6,185 nt of DNA. Origin: Nitrososphaera sp035547955. GTDB lineage: Archaea; Thermoproteota; Nitrososphaeria; Nitrososphaerales; Nitrososphaeraceae. Shown here piece after piece: positions 1 through 5,608 of the stretch. The position numbers were made by a program, and so were the translations under genes. Where the stretch lies: contig DASZTR010000122.1 of the NCBI GenBank assembly GCA_035547955.1, forward strand, positions 1-6,185, given 5' to 3'. A model generated the notes under the pieces. It saw only the letters and a list, made by a program, of their open reading frames with translations, ran no database searches and was not told where the DNA came from. Each line of letters starts with the position of its first letter. Position 1 is the first letter of the stretch.

Positions 1-450
1 CTCGGCGGCACTGGCTTTGTGGCAGGGGGCGTGATGGCCATCTTCTTTGGGGACAGAATGGAGAGAAAATACCAAATCGCCATAGCCAGTGTGGTCCTGA
101 GCATCGGGTTCCTCCTAAGAGGCGCACTCGTCGACGATTTCGGCGGCCTGGTTCTCGCCGGATTTATTGCGTTTTTCGCAAACGCATGGGTGATTACTGC
201 GCTTTTGACGTACACTGCAGAGAACTTTCCGACCCGCGTCAGGTCGTCTGCGACTGGGATGGTGGAAGGCAGCAGCAGAGGCATCGCGGCAATCGCTCCA
301 TTGGTCTTTGTCGCGCTAGAGCCTGCGGGGTTTATGTCCCTCATGGCCACTATCTCTGTATTTTCTTTTGTGGGGGCAGCGGTGATGCTTGCGTTTGGCA
401 TCAAGACCCGGGGACGACCTTTGGAAAAACTCGCTAGCGATTCTACATAG
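1..450 (+). CDS. MFS transporter, C-terminal half (partial, 5' end outside window)
   Basis: The reading frame is open from base 1 to a TAG at 448-450, giving the last 149 residues of a major facilitator superfamily permease. A cytoplasmic-loop motif, GDRMERK, follows a glycine-rich helix, matching the MFS loop consensus (G-D/R-x-x-x-R-K). After two more hydrophobic segments comes YTAENFPTRVRSSATGM, the E-x-F-P-T-R-x-R signature found after a late helix in sugar-porter-like and aromatic-acid-porter-like MFS proteins. Two further hydrophobic helices and a short basic tail end the protein. This corresponds to roughly the last five of twelve helices. The substrate cannot be told from this fragment. 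A GTG at 19 and an ATG at 34 are in frame but lie inside the family domain, so they are not the real start. The next gene begins about 55 bp downstream with its own promoter, so the two need not be co-transcribed. Confidence 0.9.
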   Translation, partial: LGGTGFVAGGVMAIFFGDRMERKYQIAIASVVLSIGFLLRGALVDDFGGLVLAGFIAFFANAWVITALLTYTAENFPTRVRSSATGMVEGSSRGIAAIAPLVFVALEPAGFMSLMATISVFSFVGAAVMLAFGIKTRGRPLEKLASDST

Positions 451-461
451 TGCAATATAGT

Positions 462-469
462 CTATATAG
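462..469 (+). promoter_or_regulatory. TATA-like box for the zinc-ribbon gene
   Basis: CTATATAG lies 37 bp before the ATG at 506. With usual archaeal geometry (start of transcription about 25 bp downstream) transcription would begin near 490, leaving a leader of about 15 bases. That rules out the in-frame TTG at 476 and supports the ATG at 506. The placement is inferred from sequence only. Confidence 0.45.
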
Positions 470-477
470 AAATCATT

Positions 478-497
478 GATATGCAAGATCGCATATC
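478..497. promoter_or_regulatory. Perfect 7-6-7 palindrome, putative operator
   Basis: GATATGC, a six-base spacer (AAGATC) and GCATATC form a perfect inverted repeat. It sits between the TATA-like box and the ATG of the zinc-ribbon gene, on top of the predicted transcription start. This is where an archaeal repressor would block RNA polymerase. The binding protein is unknown; autoregulation by the downstream zinc-ribbon protein is possible but is only inference. Confidence 0.4.
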
Positions 498-505
498 TCA
501 CCACC

Positions 506-709
506 ATGCTGGCGTCAACAACAAAGCTTGACGTTTTAAAGATAAGCCCGATTCCAGAGCAGGTGGCACAGTTGAACGTGATTTCCTGCGACCTGTGTGG
601 CTCGCAAAAGGCGTCCTACGATGTCTATGTCAAAGGCGCAGTGGAAGGCGTGCCTGCGCTAAAGAGATGCTGCCACAGCTGCAAGTCTCTTTTAATTATC
701 CACCAGTAA
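506..709 (+). CDS. Small zinc-ribbon protein, function unknown
   Basis: This gene encodes 67 residues ending at TAA 707-709. Two cysteine knuckles are visible: CDLC at residues 28-31 and CCHSC at 55-59, separated by 23 residues that could form the beta hairpin of a zinc ribbon. The N-terminal 25 residues are not obviously structured. I chose the ATG at 506 over the in-frame TTG at 476, because the upstream TATA-like box and palindrome place the transcription start beyond the TTG. I do not recognise the family. Such small ribbons are common in archaea as transcription or translation accessory factors, but nothing here names a role. The 3' end overlaps the oppositely oriented phosphate transporter gene by 14 bp, so the two transcripts would be antisense at their ends. 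Confidence 0.65.
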   Translation: MLASTTKLDVLKISPIPEQVAQLNVISCDLCGSQKASYDVYVKGAVEGVPALKRCCHSCKSLLIIHQ

Positions 710-1712
710 TAGCCTTTATCACCCACATACACGCCGCCGCTATGGCGGCGCTTGCCGGTATCGTTATCACCCACGCGTAGACTATTTTCTTCCCCATGCC
801 CCACCTGACTGCCGAGAACCTCTTTGTCGCGCCGACGCCCATTATTGCGCCGGAAATGGCGTGCGTGGTGCTCACGGGTATGCCGAGCCACGCCATCGAG
901 GTCAGGATGGCGCCACCGCCCGTCTCAGCGCAGAAACCCTGGTACGGCTTTAGGTTCGTCAGGCGAAACGCCATGGTCTTGACTATCCTCCAGCCGCCAA
1001 AGAACGTGCCGAGTGCTATGGCGCTTGCCGCACTCGCTATCACCCACAATGGCACTGCAAACTCTTTCTCGTGCAAAAGCCCGCCTGCTATCAGGAGCGC
1101 CGTTATCACGCCCATCGTCTTTTGCCCGTCGTTTGCGCCGTGCGTAAGCGAGAAGAATGCCGACGACACAATCTGCAGCCTGCCAAACACCCTGTTGACC
1201 TTGCCGGGCACCTTCTTGCGCAAAAAGAACATCATCGCAAGCGCAAATGCACCGGCGACGCCAAATCCCATCGCAGGCGACAATACCATGAACGTGAGCG
1301 TCTTTTCCACGCCGGGCGGCACTATTGCCGACAGGCCGCCGACAAAGAGTGCCGATCCTATGAGGCCGCCGATGAGCGCATGGCTGCTCGACGACGGCAG
1401 GCCAAACCACCAAGTTATGAGGTTCCACGCTATTGCGCCCAAGAGCCCCGCCACTATGACGTCTACCGTCGAGAACTCGGGCACTATGATGCCCTTGCCC
1501 ACAGTCGCAGCGACTGCCGTGCCAAAGATGAACGGCCCGGAAAAGTTGGCCGCAGCCGCAATCCCCACCGCCTGGATTGGGCGGAGCACCCTCGTTCCAA
1601 CCACCGTCGCAATAGAGTTTGCCGCATCGTGGAAGCCGTTTACGAAATCAAAAAAGAGCGCCGCGGCTATTGCCCCGTATACCATTAGGACTACAGCGCT
1701 CTGGTCGGCCAC
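696..1712 (-). CDS. pit: PiT-family inorganic phosphate transporter
   Basis: This is a 338-residue membrane permease of the PiT/PHO-4 family, which imports phosphate (usually as a metal-phosphate complex) using an H+ or Na+ gradient. Both halves of the family's internal inverted repeat are present. The N-terminal copy has GFHDAANSI (residues 26-34) and FGLPSSSSHALIGG (103-116). The C-terminal copy has HGANDGQKTMG (191-201) and GIPVSTTHAISG (277-288). About ten hydrophobic segments are visible, and the length is typical of bacterial and archaeal Pit proteins. The start is GTG at 1712: an in-frame stop lies just upstream, and the next Met is residue 10. Its start lies 12 bp after the DUF47 stop, an arrangement typical of a Pit transporter with its PhoU-like partner. 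No T-rich terminator is seen; the 3' end runs into the convergent zinc-ribbon gene. Confidence 0.95.
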   Translation of the reverse strand: MADQSAVVLMVYGAIAAALFFDFVNGFHDAANSIATVVGTRVLRPIQAVGIAAAANFSGPFIFGTAVAATVGKGIIVPEFSTVDVIVAGLLGAIAWNLITWWFGLPSSSSHALIGGLIGSALFVGGLSAIVPPGVEKTLTFMVLSPAMGFGVAGAFALAMMFFLRKKVPGKVNRVFGRLQIVSSAFFSLTHGANDGQKTMGVITALLIAGGLLHEKEFAVPLWVIASAASAIALGTFFGGWRIVKTMAFRLTNLKPYQGFCAETGGGAILTSMAWLGIPVSTTHAISGAIMGVGATKRFSAVRWGMGKKIVYAWVITIPASAAIAAACMWVIKAITGG

Positions 1713-1724
1713 TCCTTTTCATCC

Positions 1725-2363
1725 TCAACCGTATTTCAGGCCGATGTCCTCAAACGTATCGGCAACGTCCTGGCACCTGTTGACTGCGTCTTCCAGCTGC
1801 AGGTAAATCTCCTTAAACTTGATTATCTCTATGGCATCCCTTGTCTCGAACAGCTCTGCAATCGCTAGCCTGTAGATGGTGTCGGCCTCGTGCTCGTACT
1901 TGTTGATGTTCCTGCACTGCTCCATCAGGTCTGCCGAGTTTTTGAACCCGCGCAGGCGCGTTATCAGCGTGTACACCTCCTGCGTGGCAGAGAGTAAGAT
2001 CTTGGCAAGCTCTATCATGTAAGGTGTCGGCTTACTTATCTTGAAGAGCACGAACCTGTCGGCCGCGCCGTCGATGTAGTCGAGTATCTCATCCACCTCG
2101 CTTGTCAGTTTCGAGATGTCTTCCCTGTCAAGGGGCGTGACAAACGTCTTGTTCATGATGAGATATATGCCGTGGGCTATCTCGTCGCCCTTGTGCTCAA
2201 TGTCCTTTATGTTGACCTTGCGCTCGCCTACGTCGTAAAAATTTGAAACCAAGTCGACTAGGGCGTTGGCGGCCTTTAACACGTTTGCCCCTTGCTGCTC
2301 CAAGGCGTCGATTATCTCCTTGTCGTTTGAGCGGATCCATGATAGAAAGCCACCGCCTGTCAT
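1725..2363 (-). CDS. DUF47 / PhoU-like Pit accessory protein
   Basis: This is a 212-residue, almost entirely helical soluble protein of the DUF47 (PhoU_div, YkaA-like) family. Members share the PhoU three-helix fold, bind metal through E/D-x-x-x-D motifs, and are thought to modulate the adjacent Pit permease. Visible motifs are E56-HKG-D60 in the first bundle, the conserved TPLDREDI (residues 76-83), a Glu/Asp-rich helix SEVDEILD (88-95), E157-HEA-D161 in the second bundle, and LEDAVNRCQDVAD (190-202). Length and motif order match the family. ATG at 2363 is preceded by a TATA-like region at nearly leaderless distance. With pit 12 bp downstream it forms a two-gene phosphate-uptake operon. Whether it activates or restrains transport cannot be seen from sequence. 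Confidence 0.93.
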   Translation of the reverse strand: MTGGGFLSWIRSNDKEIIDALEQQGANVLKAANALVDLVSNFYDVGERKVNIKDIEHKGDEIAHGIYLIMNKTFVTPLDREDISKLTSEVDEILDYIDGAADRFVLFKISKPTPYMIELAKILLSATQEVYTLITRLRGFKNSADLMEQCRNINKYEHEADTIYRLAIAELFETRDAIEIIKFKEIYLQLEDAVNRCQDVADTFEDIGLKYG

Positions 2364-2385
2364 TATCTGTTATTAGACTACAAGA

Positions 2386-2401
2386 GTATACAGTATAATA
2401 C
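2386..2401 (-). promoter_or_regulatory. Promoter of the DUF47-pit operon, with nested palindromes
   Basis: On the - strand two TATA-like elements occur, TATTATA (2394-2400) and GTATAC (2386-2391), 23-37 bp before the ATG. This implies a leader of zero to about ten bases. The same stretch holds the palindromes GTATAC and GTATAATAC (2393-2401), which could double as an operator. No phosphate-response consensus is known to me for this lineage. Confidence 0.45.
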
Positions 2402-2440
2402 CCTATGCTACATGATCTACATATTCTCTATATTGACTTT

Positions 2441-2914
2441 TCAGATCGGTATCATGACGTGCTCTATGCTGGCAGGGTGCTTGTCCCTGTAGTGCCTTAC
2501 GAGCTCTTTGACGGTGGCAAAGGTCATCCTGCATTCTCCGCAGCTCTCCGCCGGGCTCTTTGAAACGGAAAAGAGCGGCTTTTTGCTGACCCGCAGAGTT
2601 CTGTTGCCTGGGAGGGATATCGCCAGCATGCCGCCGTCGTCCCAGCTCCTCATGTGCTTTTCAAACTCCTCGTACGCTGAGAGGTTAAAGCACGCTACAG
2701 GATCGTTCTCAAAGTCGCACGCCCTCTTTTTGCTCATGTACTCTTCGTGGATTTTGTGAAGCCAGCCGTCGACTATCTCCGGGTGGTCAGATAGTATGTC
2801 CTGCACTATCCTCAAGGTATAGACGGCGATATTGTTTTCCAGCGCGTCGTTTGGCACTATCAGGTAGCCTTTCAGTTTCAGACCTAGAGAATCGTCTTCA
2901 AATGCGTGCGCCAT
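2441..2914 (-). CDS. C2H2 zinc-finger protein, function unknown
   Basis: This is a 157-residue acidic/hydrophilic protein. Its C-terminus carries one complete classical C2H2 finger: C125-x2-C128, F132, L138, H141-x4-H146. The spacing is C-x2-C-x3-F-x5-L-x2-H-x4-H, exactly the eukaryotic-type consensus including the hydrophobic core positions. The N-terminal ~110 residues (including LKLKGYLIVPND and a helical segment around 27-61) match no domain I recognise. The first two-thirds may be a sensor or protein-binding part and the finger a nucleic-acid or protein contact; this is inference. ATG 2914 has a TATA-like box 22 bp upstream of it, suggesting a leaderless mRNA. It stops 77 bp before DUF47, which has its own promoter in the gap. 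A link to phosphate control is suggested only by adjacency. Confidence 0.82.
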   Translation of the reverse strand: MAHAFEDDSLGLKLKGYLIVPNDALENNIAVYTLRIVQDILSDHPEIVDGWLHKIHEEYMSKKRACDFENDPVACFNLSAYEEFEKHMRSWDDGGMLAISLPGNRTLRVSKKPLFSVSKSPAESCGECRMTFATVKELVRHYRDKHPASIEHVMIPI

Positions 2915-2936
2915 AACAATATCCTAACACGCATCC

Positions 2937-2945
2937 AATAATTAA
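2937..2945 (-). promoter_or_regulatory. TATA-like box of the C2H2 gene
   Basis: TTAATTATT on the - strand ends 22 bases before the ATG at 2914. Its centre is about 27 bp from the start codon, as expected for a leaderless archaeal transcript. Confidence 0.45.
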
Positions 2946-3076
2946 GTATTGCTTGACAGAATAACCAATAATATCTGGTTCTCAGTGAGATATGATAAAT
3001 TTAATTTACTGATATTCTAAATTTGAAATAAATATTATATTCACTATGTACTAAAAATATATTCCCAACTGTCTGC

Positions 3077-3089
3077 AAAAATCAAAAAC
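3077..3089 (-). terminator. T-rich terminator of the Cys-rich secreted protein gene
   Basis: On the - strand, 15-27 bases past the stop codon, GTTTTTGATTTTTGC forms two T5 runs. Oligo-T without a hairpin is the usual archaeal termination signal. Confidence 0.4.
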
Positions 3090-3103
3090 TTCCCTAGACG
3101 ACT

Positions 3104-3340
3104 TTACTGCCTCGACTTGACGTTTGGATATCTCTCCTGTTTCGAGATGACCATAAGCTTGTCGAAATCCCGGTAAGCGCCGCAATAGCCCGAAGCCTCT
3201 TCGTCCGAGTGACAAGTCACAGAGCTGTCGTCATAAAGTCTGCAAATATGCGCGTATTTGCACGTTTCATCCGATTCCATATGATTGTGTGCATCAATTG
3301 TAAAGACGGCAGCAGATAACAAAATCGCGGTCAAGATCAT
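3104..3340 (-). CDS. Small Cys-rich, probably secreted protein, unknown
   Basis: This gene encodes 78 residues. Residues 2-14 (ILTAILLSAAVFT) form a short hydrophobic segment resembling a signal peptide or membrane anchor, although the first residues carry no positive charge. The remainder is polar, with four cysteines (C27, C33, C43, C53) and several histidines (H18, H20, H31, H44). This suits either two disulfides outside the membrane or metal binding. ATG 3340 is the only good start: an in-frame TGA lies upstream and an AATATA element is about 30 bp before the ATG. T-rich sequence follows the stop. I do not recognise the family. It sits between the C2H2 gene and the Hcp-like gene, with its own promoter. 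It could be a spurious ORF, but promoter, terminator and amino-acid make-up all agree. Confidence 0.55.
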   Translation of the reverse strand: MILTAILLSAAVFTIDAHNHMESDETCKYAHICRLYDDSSVTCHSDEEASGYCGAYRDFDKLMVISKQERYPNVKSRQ

Positions 3341-3371
3341 GGAACGGAATGAAAAATAATCTCATTTACTC

Positions 3372-3377
3372 TATATT
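3372..3377 (-). promoter_or_regulatory. TATA-like box of the Cys-rich secreted protein gene
   Basis: AATATA on the - strand, centred about 34 bp before the ATG at 3340, predicts a leader of under ten bases. Confidence 0.4.
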
Positions 3378-3451
3378 TCATGATGGGTAATGGCTGAAGG
3401 GCATAAACAGTTATGTTGTAAATAATACAAACGAATATCAAATTTCTCAAT

Positions 3452-3470
3452 AAAAACAAAAAAAGGAAAG
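3452..3470 (-). terminator. Oligo-T terminator of the Hcp-like gene
   Basis: About 25 bases past the stop codon the - strand reads CCTTTTTTTGTTTTTA, a T7 and a T5 run after a pyrimidine-rich stretch. This is the strongest termination signal in the window. Confidence 0.55.
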
Positions 3471-3489
3471 AGAGAAGGCAGAGGCGTGC

Positions 3490-4143
3490 TCAGGCTTTGT
3501 TATTCGCTTTTACATCCCAGCCTCCTGTAACTGCCCCACCAGACGAGCCGTCAGAATTCACAGGATTGTACGTGAACTCTATCTTGGCAAAACTTAGCGA
3601 GAAACTGTCGGTGGGAGCCTCTCCTGAATTGGCCGCCTGCTGGTATGAAGAGACTGTGACGTCTGTCAACTTGATTTGGAGGAACTGCTGGCCTTTCTCG
3701 CCACTTATCTCTGCTGTAAGCGTGGCCTGCTTGATGTGCTGGCCTGTTGCCGCTGCAAGCATCAGCTTCGGCGACGACTTGTCTGTGTTCTTTGTAAAGT
3801 GTATGTCAGAGAACGACACCTTACCTGCCCCTGCACCTTTGGCTGCAATTGTAGGACCTGCATTGATGGACGATGTACTCCAGCTGTAAGATCCAACATC
3901 TATCTCACCTACGTGCCTCGCGTTTGTCGATTCACCTTCAATGCCATCTATCTTTAAAAAGTAATCGACGCTGGCTGCATTGGCAGAAGGGATGATGCTT
4001 TCAAGCAGCATATCGCTGGCCGGTTGCTTTTGCTCCATTGCAAAAGAAAACGATGATGAAGATGCCATTGCGGCATACGCTGCAAGGGCCATCGCAACCG
4101 CCATCGACGCTATTATTTTCTGCTTCCTGCCTAGTTTTGGCAT
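3490..4143 (-). CDS. hcp: Exported Hcp-family protein (type VI tube protein homologue)
   Basis: This gene encodes 217 residues. Residues 59-214 match the Hcp family (T6SS_HCP), which forms the hexameric inner tube of type VI secretion systems. Hallmarks in order are DYFLKIDGIEGES (60-72), HVGEIDVGSYSWS (77-89), GAGKVSFSDIHFTK (105-118), DKSSPKLMLAAATG (121-134), LQIKLTDVTVSSY (155-167), SFAKIEFTYNP (184-194) and GGWDVKAN (207-214). Unlike bacterial Hcp (about 160-170 residues, starting at the domain), there is a 58-residue N-terminal extension. It has a basic start (KLGRKQK, 3-9), a long hydrophobic stretch (10-27) and a second AxA-type site, SANA, at 53-56. This looks like a Sec signal peptide or membrane anchor. 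ATG 4143 has a BRE/TATA element at leaderless distance, confirming that the extension is translated. No VgrG, sheath, baseplate or ClpV gene is nearby. An exported ring or filament role is inference. Confidence 0.92.
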   Translation of the reverse strand: MPKLGRKQKIIASMAVAMALAAYAAMASSSSFSFAMEQKQPASDMLLESIIPSANAASVDYFLKIDGIEGESTNARHVGEIDVGSYSWSTSSINAGPTIAAKGAGAGKVSFSDIHFTKNTDKSSPKLMLAAATGQHIKQATLTAEISGEKGQQFLQIKLTDVTVSSYQQAANSGEAPTDSFSLSFAKIEFTYNPVNSDGSSGGAVTGGWDVKANNKA

Positions 4144-4163
4144 GGCGCTAAACGAGAGCGTAG

Positions 4164-4176
4164 GAATATACCTTTT
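4164..4176 (-). promoter_or_regulatory. BRE + TATA promoter of the Hcp-like gene
   Basis: On the - strand AAAAAAGG (BRE-like, purine-rich) directly precedes TATATT, which ends 21 bases before the ATG at 4143. Transcription would start at or next to the A of the start codon, giving a leaderless mRNA. This is the best-formed promoter in the window. Confidence 0.6.
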
Positions 4177-4272
4177 TTGTAACTTCTTTCTATAGTGATA
4201 TCCTAGAAATGCCTCTATCTTTATAGGGAATGATTCTGCGTCGAAAAATGCCGCCTGCTCAGATATATTCCG

Positions 4273-5091
4273 TTATCCTAGATGACAGTTTTCGCGGTTT
4301 GCGCTCCATCTTTTTATGACCTTCTGCTGCAATTCGGTCAGTTCACCATCCTTCTCCATCGCAAGAAACTGGAGCGCATTGCGCGGCGCGGCTGCACCGT
4401 AGTGGTTGTTGAAATATGCATACGTCACCGGTACCTGCGCCTTTATTTCTTCCAGCTTGCCTACCCATGTTTGCAGCTCTTCTTCCGCATACGAATAATC
4501 GTACCAGACCGGTTTGCCTCTACCGTGCCACCTTACATACGAATGTGTAGTCGACGTTATGACGACTTTGGACAAGAACTCGATGGGAGATTCGGTTATA
4601 GTATTTGCTATGTTGTACCTCTTTAGCAGGTCCCATGTCTCTTTTTTGTCCCATGACTCGTGGCGTAGCTCTACTGCAAAATGCATATCGCGCGAGGGTA
4701 GCAGCTCAATAAAAGATTCCAGCTTGCCTATGCCATCATCGTCGTATGAAAAGCTGGGCGCTAGCTGTACGAGCAGGCATCCGAGCTTGCCTGCGCTCTC
4801 CAGAGGCTTGATAATGTCTAGAAATTTTGTTAAATCGTCTACTGCATTCACAAGGCGCTTATCGTGGGTTATCGTCTTTGGGAGTTTCAGTGAGAATTTG
4901 AACGAAGGGCCCGTCGCCTTTTCCCATCCTTTCACCATCGCCTTGGTGGGCATTCTGTAGAAAGAAGAGTCCACTTCGACTGTGTTAAACACCTTGGCAT
5001 AGAACGGGAGCTTGGCGACTTTGTTGTTCGGGTAAAAGAGGCCCACCCATTCTTGGTAGCTCCATCCGCAGGTGCCAAGGAGCAAAGACAA
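4273..5091 (-). CDS. DUF72 (YecE-like) family protein
   Basis: This is a 272-residue TIM-barrel protein of the DUF72/YecE family, widespread in archaea and bacteria and of unproven biochemical function. Family motifs in order are GTCGWSYQEW (residues 6-15), VFNTVEVDSSFYRMP (34-48), KFSLKLPKTITH (65-76), LVQLAPSF (107-114), FAVELRHESW (138-147), SYVRWHGR (184-191) and YAYFNNHYG (224-232). Full length is normal. The start is a TTG at 5091: the GT-x-GW motif normally begins within the first ten residues, and no ATG or GTG is available upstream in frame near it. An AAAGGA lies four bases before the TTG, and a TATA-like box is about 25-36 bp upstream. Structures of relatives suggest a phosphate/metal-binding barrel, but the substrate is unknown. 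It lies 68 bp downstream of the RHH gene and 129 bp upstream of the Hcp-like gene, without a clear functional tie to either. Confidence 0.94.
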   Translation of the reverse strand: MSLLLGTCGWSYQEWVGLFYPNNKVAKLPFYAKVFNTVEVDSSFYRMPTKAMVKGWEKATGPSFKFSLKLPKTITHDKRLVNAVDDLTKFLDIIKPLESAGKLGCLLVQLAPSFSYDDDGIGKLESFIELLPSRDMHFAVELRHESWDKKETWDLLKRYNIANTITESPIEFLSKVVITSTTHSYVRWHGRGKPVWYDYSYAEEELQTWVGKLEEIKAQVPVTYAYFNNHYGAAAPRNALQFLAMEKDGELTELQQKVIKRWSANRENCHLG

Positions 5092-5115
5092 TATGTCCTT
5101 TCTTATGGTATCGGG

Positions 5116-5127
5116 ATATTATTTATT
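5116..5127 (-). promoter_or_regulatory. TATA-like box of the DUF72 gene
   Basis: AATAAATAATAT on the - strand ends 24 bases before the TTG start at 5091, so the transcript would be leaderless or nearly so. The box lies only 33 bp past the stop of the upstream gene, and no T-run separates them, so some read-through is possible. Confidence 0.45.
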
Positions 5128-5159
5128 ATCTATCTATTTGTCTGCCTGCATGCCTGCCG

Positions 5160-5528
5160 CTATTGTTGCTGCCTTGGCTTTTTGAGGAACATCTTGGCTA
5201 TTTCAGGCAGCGCAAATGCATAGTGTATGTGGTTGCAGTCTTTAGATTCGCATAATCCGCAGTAAAGCATCCTGTCTTTGAGGTAGACCTCTGCAGTCTT
5301 GCCTGCCTTTGCGTCGCGGATGAAAAGTATGTTGTCCTGGTACCCGATCTTTGAGAGGTAGGGTGCATAACTCTGCAAGAACCTGTCGCGCTCTATGGCG
5401 TCGACGAGCACTGAGTTGATGTATTCCTTGGTGTTCCAATGCATCTTTTCAGCAGTGGACTTCATGAAGTCGTACGTCTGCTTGAAGATCTCTACCGTTA
5501 TCACTTCCTTGCCTCCTCGCTTGACCAT
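5160..5528 (-). CDS. Putative ribbon-helix-helix protein with C-terminal Cys/His cluster
   Basis: From ATG 5528 the protein has 122 residues. Residues 7-14 (KEVITVEI) followed by two helices (15-30 and 33-53, including NTKEYINSVLVDAIERD) resemble a ribbon-helix-helix DNA-binding fold. This is a visual match, not a proven one. The C-terminus has C90-x2-C93-x4-C98-x-H100-x-H102 followed by YAFALPEI, a compact likely zinc site. The combination suggests a small transcription regulator with a metal-binding tail. Start choice: the frame stays open to 5609 with Met codons at 5546, 5540 and 5528. A TATA-like TTATTTAAG at 5563-5571 would start transcription near 5540, so 5540 (leaderless) and 5528 are both plausible. 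The residues before 5528 do not resemble the domain. The basic tail ends KKPRQQQ. I do not know the family by name. Confidence 0.75.
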   Translation of the reverse strand: MVKRGGKEVITVEIFKQTYDFMKSTAEKMHWNTKEYINSVLVDAIERDRFLQSYAPYLSKIGYQDNILFIRDAKAGKTAEVYLKDRMLYCGLCESKDCNHIHYAFALPEIAKMFLKKPRQQQ

Positions 5529-5562
5529 ATGGATATACATTAACATGTTGCGACATGCAGGC

Positions 5563-5571
5563 TTAAATAAC
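5563..5571 (-). promoter_or_regulatory. TATA-like box of the RHH/Cys-His gene
   Basis: TTATTTAAG on the - strand is centred about 26 bp before the Met codon at 5540 and 38 bp before the one at 5528. This makes the longer reading back to 5609 unlikely. Confidence 0.4.
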
Positions 5572-5608
5572 TTTTGTATATGACAACGTGATATAACATG
5601 TACAAACA

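Noticed and set aside
476..505. Longer version of the zinc-ribbon protein from a TTG at 476
   Set aside because: The TTG is only about ten bases from the TATA-like box and upstream of the predicted transcription start. The palindrome would also lie inside the coding region.
796..1806. A 336-codon open frame on the + strand opposite the phosphate transporter
   Set aside because: It lies wholly antisense to the pit gene and the end of DUF47, whose family motifs are unmistakable. Its product is Pro/Ala/Thr-rich with no recognisable domain, as expected from a mirror of a GC-rich gene.
2997..3024. AAATTTA and TAAATTT inverted repeat in the gap before the C2H2 gene
   Set aside because: Expected by chance in a stretch that is almost all A and T, and too far from a start codon to be a clear operator.
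3490..4143. Presence of a complete type VI secretion locus
   Set aside because: Only the Hcp homologue is here. Neighbours are a DUF72 protein and a small Cys-rich protein, with no sheath, baseplate, VgrG or ATPase.
4199..4282. Direct repeat TATCCTAGA at 4199-4207 and 4274-4282 flanking a short segment
   Set aside because: At nine bases, with the second copy overlapping the DUF72 stop codon and no terminal inverted repeats or inserted gene between, there is no sign of a mobile element or attachment site.
5131..5158. Simple repeats (ATCTATCTATTT and TGCCTGCATGCCTGCC) between DUF72 and the RHH gene
   Set aside because: Short low-complexity tracts in a gap of under 70 bp, with no evidence of function.
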